A DNA stretch of 64,000 nucleotides from Paramoeba atlantica (lineage: Eukaryota > Discosea). Positions 36,801-46,500 of the stretch are shown piece after piece; the stretch's first letter is position 1; every line of letters begins with the position of its first letter. The notes under the pieces are model-generated. The model worked only from the letters and a program-made list of their open reading frames with translations, was not told the DNA's origin and searched no databases. The position numbers and the translations under genes are program-made. Where the stretch lies: positions 62,001 through 126,000 of the forward strand of contig CDRNVI010000002.1 in the NCBI GenBank assembly GCA_977017575.1, read 5' to 3'.

Positions 36801-38891
36801 TGCAAGCTGTACACAGATTTTAGCATTTTGCTCCGAATTTACTTCCATAAGTTCCTTAATAAATTCCATTCCATCGACTTCATTTAAGGTACCGAAGAAT
36901 TCTACATACCAGTCGGGTCCGTAGCCTTTCAAATGTGGTATGCAACGCTTTATTTCGTTCATAAATGACACCGCGTGATCTGATTTTGCTTCAGCACGGC
37001 CGTAGTGCTCTACTGCTCGAGAGTACATTTGTGCTTTTTCGCAGAGCGCTGCGATTGCGTAGTCGTCGTAGTGTGATAAAACACCCTGTGAAAAAATTTG
37101 CTCAGCAACCTGGGGAGGCGAATGCTTGATGTTAATTTCTAGCAATTTTGTCTGCAAGGTTCGGTCTTCTTCCCGGTCTCCTTTCAGTATATCTAGTAGG
37201 TAAAGGGTTAGCTGCTTAACAGACTGATTGCGAAGAAAATGCTCCACGACATCGCTCGGATTCACATTGCCATGGTTGGGCAAATTATGCACCATTACTC
37301 CCATAGTTACGGCTACATCCGGGTCGGTTTCTATACAGCCCTTCAAGATTGATCCCCACTCGGGAACGTAGTTCACTTTTTCACAATACGCGGAAACTTT
37401 TGATAGATCACCCATGGCCACTAGAGTTTGCAATACCTTCGAAGGGCATTCACAACGATGATAAATTTTCAAGGCGGTCTCACGATCATGAGTGGAAATA
37501 ACATCTCCCAATTCTTCGGATTCGGTTATCTTTTTCTCCTCCATGAAATTCTTGAAAACTTGCAATCCTCCACGAGGCAGCACTGTCATTGCGAATGCGA
37601 CAGACTCTACTTGCGTCAGACCACCATGAGCAATCATAGCTTTGTAGTACGTAGACACTGGAGGGGGTTGCAAGTTCGGATGCTGTTGCCCTGCTTGAGT
37701 GAATATTTGTATCATCTCCTGCGTGCGTAATGCTTTGTTGGGGGCCTTGATAACGGTATCAATGGCACCTTCTACATCCAAGGTTTGTAGTTGACCGCGC
37801 ACCTTGTTCTCTAGCATCTGTGTCGCACCAGGGAGACCTGCACTGACAGCGACGCGCAAGGCAAGATCTGTATTTCCGACCTGCGCCTGCAAGTGAGTCA
37901 CAAGAGCGCGCTCGTCGATGTTGACCCGGTAAATAGTACCTCCTGAGTTGACAAGAACAAGCTCGTCCGATTCATTAAACGTGCATTTAAAAACAGTCTG
38001 ATTCGACACTTGCTCAGAAAATACTGGCGCTCCGCTGTAGACATCAAAGGCGTGAAATGTTCCATCACGAGATACTACAAAGATAAGACCCATTCGCGTT
38101 GAAAGGTGAGTCACAATAGGAAAATCCTGTGTAGAAGCGAACGACACCGGCACCACTTTCCTTTCAAATGTCGTCGCTTGCTTCTCTGCGGTTGGTACTT
38201 CCATGATCAACAACCGCCCTCCTTGTCCACTATTAGAGGCCACACAAAGAATGTTACTCACCACACCATCCTGTGCGGTAAGCTTGCGAAAGCTCGCCTG
38301 ATGCCCCTCAATGACTTTCGAGGCCTGTTTCTCCACACTGTACAGCTGTGCCTTCCCGCACAGCTGGCCCTCCGCGTCCCTCACAACCGCTAGTAGCGCG
38401 TGCCATTTCATCCCATCATCCACAGCATAGGACAGAATCGCACAATCCGCGATTTCCTGCGCCCGGTCAAACACCTTAGCCAGGGGCTGTGACTCGTTGG
38501 CTGTGTCCCAGTGGTACACTGCGCTTGTTGTCACCACAACCATCGCTCGGGGACGAATCCAGCGCCAATACACAATGGGATCCGGGGCCGACACGGACTG
38601 GACTCGGGTTTTACTCTCCAGGTTGTACAACTGCATTTGCTGGGCTGTGCGTACGGCGAGAAGGTTTTCCTGGGGTTGGGAAGAGGAGCTGTCGGCTTCC
38701 TTAATCGGGAGTCGGGTGTCGGTGCGCGTGAGTAAGTCCACGAGAAGGACACACCCTTGCTCCGGGTCCATGACGACGGCCATCTCCGTGCCTCCAAGGT
38801 CGAGATTTTTGTATGTCAGCGCCCCAGAGGAGAGCCCACCGGTAACGTGGTGGAGATTGAAAAGTTCTCGGGTGGTGAGGAGCTTTTCCAT
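33849..38891 (-). CDS. Clathrin heavy chain
   Basis: A 1,680-residue protein from ATG 38891 (MEKLLTTRELFNL), the usual length for the family (~1,675-1,700). It has the N-terminal seven-blade propeller (about 1-330) that binds adaptor peptides, the linker, and then the long run of clathrin heavy-chain helical repeats forming ankle, leg and knee. The C-terminus has the trimerisation region and a tail of Gln/Thr/Ser-rich sequence ending APGSATMY. It forms triskelia that coat vesicles at the plasma membrane and trans-Golgi. The frame stays open another 122 codons upstream, into the next gene, but that extension does not resemble clathrin and is rejected. No introns. Confidence 0.97.
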   Translation of the reverse strand: MEKLLTTRELFNLHHVTGGLSSGALTYKNLDLGGTEMAVVMDPEQGCVLLVDLLTRTDTRLPIKEADSSSSQPQENLLAVRTAQQMQLYNLESKTRVQSVSAPDPIVYWRWIRPRAMVVVTTSAVYHWDTANESQPLAKVFDRAQEIADCAILSYAVDDGMKWHALLAVVRDAEGQLCGKAQLYSVEKQASKVIEGHQASFRKLTAQDGVVSNILCVASNSGQGGRLLIMEVPTAEKQATTFERKVVPVSFASTQDFPIVTHLSTRMGLIFVVSRDGTFHAFDVYSGAPVFSEQVSNQTVFKCTFNESDELVLVNSGGTIYRVNIDERALVTHLQAQVGNTDLALRVAVSAGLPGATQMLENKVRGQLQTLDVEGAIDTVIKAPNKALRTQEMIQIFTQAGQQHPNLQPPPVSTYYKAMIAHGGLTQVESVAFAMTVLPRGGLQVFKNFMEEKKITESEELGDVISTHDRETALKIYHRCECPSKVLQTLVAMGDLSKVSAYCEKVNYVPEWGSILKGCIETDPDVAVTMGVMVHNLPNHGNVNPSDVVEHFLRNQSVKQLTLYLLDILKGDREEDRTLQTKLLEINIKHSPPQVAEQIFSQGVLSHYDDYAIAALCEKAQMYSRAVEHYGRAEAKSDHAVSFMNEIKRCIPHLKGYGPDWYVEFFGTLNEVDGMEFIKELMEVNSEQNAKICVQLAAKYHTLLGTEPLINLFLKHRNFEALSYFLGSILQGSSDPDVHFRYLEASYHLGNLKEVERMTRESNFYDAERTKNFLMDQKLQDLWPLINVCEKHELYDAMVKYLYETGNMQYLEEFVQKKHPIKTPFIIGALMDCNCSEDYIRSLLTSVGSLCPSEALIAEVEQRHRLGLLQSWLEDRVQEKSSESVIHTALAKLYIDQGKALDFLENNEHYDARLIGKYSENRDPALALIAYRRANSDKDLIRLCRSHGMFKQLARHLVQKKDSDLWKVALIEEINRKYLVDAVVQTAFPETNSPEEISTAVKAFIQADLPEELAALLEKIVLHGSKEFRANKYLQNLLMITAIKAAQDKAMDYATRLENYDVQEIAAAAKQAGLFDVAFTAYKKFQLYDEAVEVLLHDMNSLTRAVEFAEWCDRTEVWTLVGAAWLKKGDITEAVQSFIRAKDPHFAQEVAEVASRQNKHEDLVKYLHMARSESKHGDAKIDTELAYALARVGNMMELEEFVSSAHKANLVHVADKCYTEEMFDAARILYQACSHFPRLASTLCHLQNFAAAVEAAQRANNVEVWKKVNRACIENSELQLAKVCALAMVQHADELEGLIAYYETHGYYQDVIHLLQAAATSSVAHIGIFTELAVLYAKYSPENLIEHIRLYNKRMNMHKVVASCKKYQLWVEMCALYQCNNDFEGAASVVLEHSAVAWEHIGFTELLNKVDSTAVLYEAVIFYIRYHPDLVNELLLSIGSRLDTERVVNEVTRLGHLPLIKPFLLSVQSRNIQKVNEALQDMWIEEEDPQSLCDAVAKHTNFDILRLGHRLENHPHVSFRRTAAILFRRTGRFRHAIDVQKKDRLHSDAMETAAESADKTLVEDLLRWVVCEDLPDCFSACLATCYEWVEPDVALELAWRSNMQDFVMPYMITCLHEYGSRMRQLEAQLAEQKKTTGTPTALSSVTPPLITSNASGDSLAAGYHQNIGQLYPAPGSATMY
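38340..38890. other. Weaker GC island with C-to-G skew switch (C)
   Basis: The 5' end of the clathrin gene is GC-richer than the rest. The plus strand is C-leaning before about 38520 and G-leaning after about 38640. The effect is milder than in islands A, B, D and E and needs counting to confirm. Confidence 0.4.
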
Positions 38892-39180
38892 AGAGGAAAG
38901 GTAATGTAAAAAAGATGATCTATAGATGAGCTGCGGAATGAACAGTTTTTTAGCACTGGAACACACTATTGCCAAAGAACAATGGTATGTGCGATGTGAG
39001 AATGTATACAAGAGGTTCACGTCTAGAAGAAAGTTTTGGACAAACAGTACATCTCTCGACATACAGTATAGTACGAGGGTATGTACAGCTAATCTAGACT
39101 CCTTCGGAGAAGCATGACAAATTTGATTTCCGGGTATTTCACAGAAAATAAACGCATATGCGATTGTGCGCGAGATCATT

Positions 39181-40212
39181 CTATCCAATTCCTGTTTCTT
39201 GTACCACTTTTGTCTGATGGTTGGTCGTCGCCTGGACTGGCTCATAATAAACAACACCCCTTACATAGGGGACCGGTTCCGGTGGCTTGCCAACATTATC
39301 GGGTACTGACTTTGAATTGGAATTCGGAGATGAATTATATACATTTTTCGGGGGAATACTCGTTGAGGTAGCTAACACAGAAGATGCGTTCTCCCCTTGA
39401 ATTCTATTAAAGTCGGCCCTTCTTTTTTCCTGGGGGCTCAAGTGTTTATCATTTCTGTGCATCGATCGGCGTTCTCCCATTTCCCATTGTTGCCGTCGGC
39501 GTTTAGATTCAATATCTTCCAGATTTTGACGATATAACGCTCGTGCAGCTTCGATGCGTCGTATTCGCTCTCGCGCATCCACTGGGTCGTTCAAGTCCCA
39601 ACCCTTCCAATGATTCGCCTCCCTCCAACTTCTGTAGATTAAGGACAAGAGTGTTGTAATAAGAAGATATCCGACGAACGCCCGCCAAAATACGTCCCCT
39701 ATGCCGAAACGACGAAATGGCCTGCGTGAGAAGAATAAGTCTTGGATAGGCGAAAGACCACCAAACGGCTGGTAAGGTGAATGGTAATACGTGTTTGAAT
39801 GTTCTTTTGGATGTCGATCGCTATGTTCTGATGCAAAGCCCGAAGAACGATATCGTTCTCCATGATACCTTATGGACTGGGGTGAATCTGAACGACGGCT
39901 CTCAAACCCCGATGCGGAAGGCTTGGGTCGATACGGATCGGTCTTGCGAAAGTGAGCATGCCGAAACGAAGATTTTTCATGTTCCGTAAGCGATCGGAGT
40001 AACTCGTAGGCGGAAGTAATATTTTTCATTTTCTCCTGGTCGCCTCCAGTATCTGGATGATTTTGGCGTACCAAATCCAAGTATATTTTTTTCAAACGTT
40101 GAGCATCGTTAGACTGTTCTATAGTAACCCCTAATTGACGCAAGGCACGTGATATATCTTCCGCTGATATAGGAACGCACCAAAGATTGCAATAACGGAA
40201 CATACACGGCAA
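39181..40212 (-). CDS. Membrane-anchored J-domain protein
   Basis: A 343-residue protein with a J domain near the N-terminus (about 15-80; HPD at 52-54 in VRQNHPDTGGDQ), a Ser/Arg/His-rich linker, one membrane segment at about 184-204 (FWRAFVGYLLITTLLSLIYR) and a charged C-terminal tail. The short N-terminus (MPCMFRYCNLW) could be a weak mitochondrial targeting signal. It would stimulate an HSP70 at a membrane, probably mitochondrial or ER; the specific subfamily is not recognised. The gene stop lies about 290 bases from the clathrin ATG. Confidence 0.72.
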   Translation of the reverse strand: MPCMFRYCNLWCVPISAEDISRALRQLGVTIEQSNDAQRLKKIYLDLVRQNHPDTGGDQEKMKNITSAYELLRSLTEHEKSSFRHAHFRKTDPYRPKPSASGFESRRSDSPQSIRYHGERYRSSGFASEHSDRHPKEHSNTYYHSPYQPFGGLSPIQDLFFSRRPFRRFGIGDVFWRAFVGYLLITTLLSLIYRSWREANHWKGWDLNDPVDARERIRRIEAARALYRQNLEDIESKRRRQQWEMGERRSMHRNDKHLSPQEKRRADFNRIQGENASSVLATSTSIPPKNVYNSSPNSNSKSVPDNVGKPPEPVPYVRGVVYYEPVQATTNHQTKVVQETGIG

Positions 40213-40435
40213 TTAGGCTCACGAAGCACAATCAATAATCTCGTTCATGGATGTAATAATAGCAAAGAAAATAAAAAAAACACATTGAAGAAGTTGACCA
40301 TACAACATGACGTTGCATCCCCCTACAGAGCTAAATACTAAAATCTAGCGTCTCTGATTTATAATGTAAATCAGAGCCGAGTATTAGTATAATCTCCAAA
40401 TTGAGCATTAATGTCCGACATGATAAACACACTGG

Positions 40436-43069
40436 TCATTTCACTTGAATGTGACAAATGCAGACATTAGCGATCTTCAAAAATAAATCAACATTTGCAT
40501 GAATCTCTACTAATGATTCCTTCAACGCAGTTCTTGAGTTTTGATTCATCATATCGAAAGCGATAACCATGGTCTTTACTGAATGTAGCACATCACTCAT
40601 CTGATCACATGGCATTTCGTTTATTAAATCTGGATTCAGAGGCCAACGATTTGGTGGGTTGCTCTCCTTTGTGAAGTGACAAACAAGCCTTCTTACCGTA
40701 TCGTGTGCTTCGAAGAACTCTTGTTGAATTTTCGTCTGTGTACCGTACATTTGTGACATAATCGGATAATCTGAGAAAAAATTTATTACCCTTCCTCTTA
40801 ATTGAGCCATGTCCTTTTTTATTGCCATATCGAACGTGTCCTCCATGCTTCGGTCGTCTATCAAAATCTGTTGCAACACGTGCCCTGCTTGGTCCTTCAT
40901 ATCCGCCAGCTCTTTGACTTCTGACTTCAGCATTTCAAGTCTTTCCTCAGCGGCACCAAGTTCACTGCGCAAGCCGTCTAGTTTTTCCTTCCGTTCCGCA
41001 ATTTCAGCCGCTGTTTTCTCTTCTTGTTGCAACATCTCGCGTTCCATCGAAGCCTTTTTCTTAAGAGTTTGGTGCTCGCACTCTTTTATCCAAGAAACCC
41101 ATTTTCGTAATGTGTATTGGCGTAGACGATTTGCCTCCATCGTGTAGAAACGGTCTGCAATACTTTGACAATTCGATTTTCTACGTCTTCTCAAAATCCA
41201 ATTCCGCCAATTAAAAAAATGCGATTCAAGCTGTGCAGTGCGTAAATATGAGTAATTGCAGGCCAACAATGCCATTTTACGATGATGACATTTTTCGAGG
41301 GACCAATTTCTCCATTTTTTAATGTAGACGGAGAGAAGAATTTTCTGTGTGAGTCTCTGAACAAACAATGCCATATTTTCATGCACGGGAACTTGATCAA
41401 CGTAAAAACTGCCCTGAGTTGGCTGCTCGCTTTGCGAGATATGGCGCTCATTCTGCTCCCGATGAAATTTATTCGAATACTGTTTCAGATAATCGATGTT
41501 ACGCTGGAGAGAAAAAGTCTGCCATCTTGTCCAATATTCAAGGAGTAAGACTTTGCATAACGCAGTTCGCGAATTGTTTGCATGAAGTAAACAGGTTTTT
41601 CGCAACTGATTGATAGGAATATTCCTCCGAAGTCGACAGAAATAACGTCGGCAGAATTGTAGAAGGGATTCTTTTCTCATTTGATTTATCCTCATGAGTT
41701 GATTGCGCATTTTACGCGCTTCAGAAGTGTGATGCCTCCACAAAGAGTAGATTCTCCGAAGAATATGCGTGTCCTGGAATGAGTGACCAATTTGTGAAAA
41801 TTCGGTTTTTAAGCTGTCAATATTCTTTTTTATTGTCACAGCATCTTTTTCCCAATTATCTATCTCCTTTGTACTTTGATGAAGAAAGGTAGTTTGGTCA
41901 TCTTCGATCCTGTTTCTCATTTCTCGTGTTGATTGCTCTCCTGTGGACCAAATATAATTTTGTCCGTTACTGGCGATAGACCAAACCACTGAGTTGTTGA
42001 TTAAGGAAAAAAAGTTGAACCTCGAAAACCTAAAACTAGAACCGCTTTCAACTGCCGGACGTAAGGTTTGTATGTGCATGAAACCAAGCGAATAACGCGT
42101 GTCATACATCTCGATGTTCTCTTGCGTAGAAGCCCATAATTTGTTATCTTTCGTATCCACCTGCATGAATCTTATCGGTTCGCCTGACTCTCTTAGACAT
42201 TGGAGCTTCTCTCCGGTTTTAACGCACCATGACAAAAGAGCGCCGCCTTCTAGGGAAGTAAATAAGGTAGTACCGTCAATGACAAGTGCCAAAGTAAGCT
42301 CGCAATGTATGGTGACAGGCTGTGTATTCTCATGAATGCGACTCATACACACTATTTCCCCAGTACCAGCGCCCACACAAATACATTCGGAATTTCCGAC
42401 AAGAGTGAGTGCGGCTGGGAGAAACAATATCTCACGAGTTTCTCCAGAAGTAAGACCCATCTGGATCACTGCGCCAGTGACAGAGATGCCCCAGCATGTA
42501 TCTTCATGATGTGTTGTGAAAGTTAAGCCCGACTCGGTTCCGAATGAAACCGTTCTCGAAAGGCAAAGCTTAACTGAATCGAATATCGAAACGAGTCCGG
42601 AGCTGTAGGAGACGAAGACATGAAGAAACGTACCCCATAGACTAATAATCTTTTGTTCAGTGGGATTTAAGTACATAAAGATGGGGTGCAGCGAACCGGA
42701 CCCGTCGATTGAAAACGCCCGAATAGAATTGTCGATCATACCGCACCAGATTTGAGAACACATACACGAAAAGTGTGCATGCGTGACATCAAGTTCCTCG
42801 GTGTGGAATGACCGCATTTCATAGGGATAAGGAGAAGGGACTGGATAAGTGGTTTTTTTGATGCCTGCGCTTTGTAAAGTGCGGCCACTCATGTGATCTG
42901 CACTGTTCGCTGAGCTACTTTGTAGGCTGCGTTCAAACTCAGTCAGTGCACTGAGTTTGTGATTGTTACGCAAACCAGACAAAAAACTTTTCATGGCTTT
43001 CGATTTAAGAACTGTTTTTCTGTTCCGAGCGACCCGCAAATCCGAATGGACGAGCGGCGAGGGTTCCAT
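40436..43069 (-). CDS. Propeller protein with Trp-repeat and coiled coil, possibly centrin-binding (Sfi1-like)
   Basis: An 877-residue protein in three parts. Residues ~75-390 are beta-rich with WD-like blades (for example CSQIWCGMIDNSIRAFSIDG; CVKTGEKLQCLRESGEPIRF). Residues ~430-660 are helical and hold regularly spaced Trp pairs in contexts such as LLLEYWTRWQTF, VYIKKWRNWSLE, HFFNWRNWILRR and YTLRKWVSWIKE, 25-70 residues apart, which resemble Sfi1 centrin-binding repeats. Residues ~660-735 form a Glu/Lys-rich coiled coil. By analogy it could be a basal-body or spindle-pole component. Gene start MEPSPLVHSD is the first ATG; TTTTTTAAGACAG precedes it on the coding strand. Confidence 0.5.
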   Translation of the reverse strand: MEPSPLVHSDLRVARNRKTVLKSKAMKSFLSGLRNNHKLSALTEFERSLQSSSANSADHMSGRTLQSAGIKKTTYPVPSPYPYEMRSFHTEELDVTHAHFSCMCSQIWCGMIDNSIRAFSIDGSGSLHPIFMYLNPTEQKIISLWGTFLHVFVSYSSGLVSIFDSVKLCLSRTVSFGTESGLTFTTHHEDTCWGISVTGAVIQMGLTSGETREILFLPAALTLVGNSECICVGAGTGEIVCMSRIHENTQPVTIHCELTLALVIDGTTLFTSLEGGALLSWCVKTGEKLQCLRESGEPIRFMQVDTKDNKLWASTQENIEMYDTRYSLGFMHIQTLRPAVESGSSFRFSRFNFFSLINNSVVWSIASNGQNYIWSTGEQSTREMRNRIEDDQTTFLHQSTKEIDNWEKDAVTIKKNIDSLKTEFSQIGHSFQDTHILRRIYSLWRHHTSEARKMRNQLMRINQMRKESLLQFCRRYFCRLRRNIPINQLRKTCLLHANNSRTALCKVLLLEYWTRWQTFSLQRNIDYLKQYSNKFHREQNERHISQSEQPTQGSFYVDQVPVHENMALFVQRLTQKILLSVYIKKWRNWSLEKCHHRKMALLACNYSYLRTAQLESHFFNWRNWILRRRRKSNCQSIADRFYTMEANRLRQYTLRKWVSWIKECEHQTLKKKASMEREMLQQEEKTAAEIAERKEKLDGLRSELGAAEERLEMLKSEVKELADMKDQAGHVLQQILIDDRSMEDTFDMAIKKDMAQLRGRVINFFSDYPIMSQMYGTQTKIQQEFFEAHDTVRRLVCHFTKESNPPNRWPLNPDLINEMPCDQMSDVLHSVKTMVIAFDMMNQNSRTALKESLVEIHANVDLFLKIANVCICHIQVK

Positions 43070-43588
43070 TTTTGAACAACTGTCTTAAAAAAGATTAATA
43101 CTTCTATACAAAAAAGAAGCTAAAAATAACTTATTTTTGGGTTCAAAATAAGTACATTAAATAAAGACACAAGTAACTTCCTACGTTTGTTCTGCTGAGA
43201 CCATACGATTACCAAAAGAAAATTTCATTCTACTTCCCACTCTTGCATGAAGAGTGTTGGAAGGAGATGTGAAGACATAAAATTATGATATTCTCCATCG
43301 AACGGCTCATTGAAACATATATTTCGGAGAGAAACAGTTCCAGTGCATCAAAATACAAGCGTGCAGAGTTCCCCAAATTTCTTCGTTAAGGTATGTTGGT
43401 TGAATTACTTCAGTTTATTTAACTTAACTTAACTGTAGTTTAGTAGTATTAGTAATAGTAACGCTGCTGTTGTTTAGCCAAAAAGGAAAATACAAATTAC
43501 AGGATTTTAGCTTTGCAATGAGCTTCGACACTGTACAAAAAATCTACGAAACGGGAGACCACCCACCCCATAGAAATCCCGTTCAATA
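43070..43588. other. Intergenic spacer with a short hairpin
   Basis: ACTTATTTT (43129-43137) and AAAATAAGT (43145-43153) form a perfect 9-bp stem with a 7-base loop. The rest is AT-rich with nothing recognisable. Confidence 0.4.
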
Positions 43589-46500
43589 CTATCCGCAAGA
43601 CTGCAACATTCTTTGTGACGGAGCACTTGTTTCTACTGTTCGTGTGTTCCATTCTGGGAGTTTCTCTGCTGTCTGACTCAGCGACACAACGTGGTCCTGT
43701 GTGATCCAGCCTAGATCTACCAGACGACGGACCCGGCCCGATTCCGATAACCATTGGGTGTCTTGTAGATCAATCCCCAACTCACGTAGAGAATTCAATG
43801 CTTTGCAAATATGTTCCCGCGACTTCATATTCGCATTTCTTATGGATCTGGGTAGGTTTATCAAAATTGTGGCCACAGCTTCGTCATCTGATTCCGTCTT
43901 TTCCCGAAGCGCTGTTGCCAATGTAAAATTTGCAAGAAACGATGATACCGAATTCTTGCGAATAGCATCCATTGAAAGCGAACGAACGTAGTCCAATGTC
44001 TCGGAGGAAAAAATAGATGATTGTTGCTGAATTATTGCCATAGAGGCGTATATACGACAGATAACCGGGTGCAGGGACGGTAGTCGTAATTCCTGTAACT
44101 TTGGGACCAAGAACTTTATATGATGTTCGTGTACTATTTCGCATGTTGCCATCGTATCCAGTGTACGATCAATAACACGGGCTACACGTACCTCATTGGC
44201 GCCCTTCTTACTAGGAAAACGATCTTTATGTGCCTCCCATAGCTCTTCGAGCTTCAAAGGATCCTTGAAGCCCAGTCGTACAAGCGCATGTATCGCCGAG
44301 TTGATTTCTAGAAGAGCAATGTCAGAAGTGTCGAAGAACGATCGAATTCTATCATAGAAAGATTCAAGAAAATCACTTCCATACTTGTGGTTGCTCATAA
44401 ATGTCGCTCGTAATACGAAGATGACATCGTGAATGGTCATTTCGGTAGCTTGTTGATGAATATCGTCGAGAATATCGTGTACTATCTTTGGAAGGGCCGC
44501 TCGTCCACCTTGTATACAAATAACGCAAAGCGAATATGCAATTTGGGCCTTATGAGAACCGGACGCTGTGGAACGCACTGTTGCAATTCGATACGCGAGA
44601 GCATCAAGAAAATTTCCGGTAACGCAAGGAGCTGATGTTTCTAATCGCTCCAAAACGGTAGCGAGGTCTCGAGGCCCAGCTCTGTCTACCCACGTGCACC
44701 CGCGAGCATCACGGTCTGTAATAAGTTTGTGTGTCAATGGTTCGTAATCAATGAAAAGCTTTCTCAAGTAGTATAAAAGATTGCCCATATCTACGTACTC
44801 GGACGTACCAGAAGAAATTTCGTAAGTCCGCGTTATGAGAGCCTCTGGTATCATATCTTTCGGACAATCCATGCGAGCCAGAGCCCGCCATATGTACATA
44901 ATGTCCCGAAACTCACAAATCTCAAAGTCTTTCGACAGGCTTAGCACATAGCGCACCAAATCCATAGGGACTGGTTGGCATAGCATTGCAAGGGAGTATA
45001 AATGTGAATGAATATCTTCAGGTCTGATACCATTTGGAAAGGGTAATTTCGGAATCTTTTGCATTATCCGAAGAGCCAAATCACTCGGTGGGCCTGAAGA
45101 CGACGCAAGCCCGGCCATTGTTACCCCGAGACTTCCCAAAGTGAACTCACCTCGATCTAACGCTATGCTCACCGAGGTCAATATTAACTGATGGAGCTCA
45201 GTGTCGGTACTGTGGTTCGTAACCGCCTTCGCTCTAGAAATGCGTTGTAGCTCTTCGGCGCGAGGCGCATTTTGTATGTTTCTCTGCAGGATAGCACGCG
45301 CCCTCTTCCAAAGCATACTGGTTGCCTGTTTATTGTGTTCGTAGCACCCGGTTGAGTGCAGGGCGATAAGAATCTTCGAAGCAGCGATAAGAGAGAAATC
45401 GTTGACCACTGGAATCAAGGCGTCGCATAGACATTCAGTTACTGGAGGCAGATCACGGCAGTGGGCCCGGGAACTATAAAGCGCGAGAAACAAAGAGCAC
45501 ACATCGGCTGCATCCAACGGATACGTACATAAATCTTCAGCCAACTTTAAGTGCGGGAGTGGAGATATATCTTTTGGGTGCATCATATGAATCCGCGCCA
45601 AGCCAAGAACCAAGTGTGCTCCTTGCTTCACCGACATGCACCAATTTGGGTTCGAATCCCTCCGGCTTCCGGCCCTTTTTCTTTCTCTTCCCTGTCCAGC
45701 GGCAATAATGGTCTCATACAGCAACTTTGCCGGCCGCATCGGGTAGGACACTTTTAGGTGATACATGGAATCCAATAATGAAGAGGCGTAGTCGTAAGGC
45801 AACTCATTCAAATTGGCAAGTATGACGTTGTCAAGAAGATAGTGCGTTGCACTGTCTCGAAGCTCAGTCTTCGGCAGCTTATTGAAGTAGTGAAGGACTC
45901 GGATAGCATCAAGACGCCTCCATTCCTTTCTCTGCTCCACGAAGCCAAGAATGGTGGTAACATACTTGGGAGAGACATTTTTTAGTTGCGTGCAGGAACG
46001 AATAATCGTGAAATGGGCTTCTGAGTTGTACCCACTGATGTGTTTCACAACCTTTTCCAGTAGTTTATCAACTTTTTGAGCCTCCGGAGCAATACACGTC
46101 AGTGCGATTAGTGTCCATAAGATTTGCTGTCGATCAAGCTTTTCTAAAAATCCCTGTTCTACCATGTAGTCCCACAAGGCGAGACCTGCTTTGGGAGCAG
46201 TTACATAAGGCTGCAATTTGTTCATCGAACCGAAAATGGATGTCGCCTCAGGAGGTTTGAACTCTGACAGTCGTAGTGGAATCATCTCCAGAAAAGGCAT
46301 TATTGCAGAAGAATGACGGAAGTCGGTACGTACGATGTTGAGCAACAAATTGTTCAGCAAACGAGGACTGAGTTCGTGTCGTTTCTTTTTCAGAAGTCCT
46401 AGCAAAAGGGCTATGTTCTTTTGGCTCCTAAAAATTTCGCATGAACTGTCGTTCGAGAGGGACATATAGCGTAGGGCCTCAATACATTCTTCTTTGGTCA

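Noticed and set aside
38892-39257. N-terminal extension of the clathrin frame by 122 codons
   Set aside because: It overlaps the 3' end of the J-protein gene, does not resemble clathrin, and the conserved protein begins at MEKLLTTRELFNL.
45600-45675. A functional tRNA gene on the plus strand
   Set aside because: The T-arm-like part has no matching acceptor 5' strand, D-arm or anticodon arm upstream.
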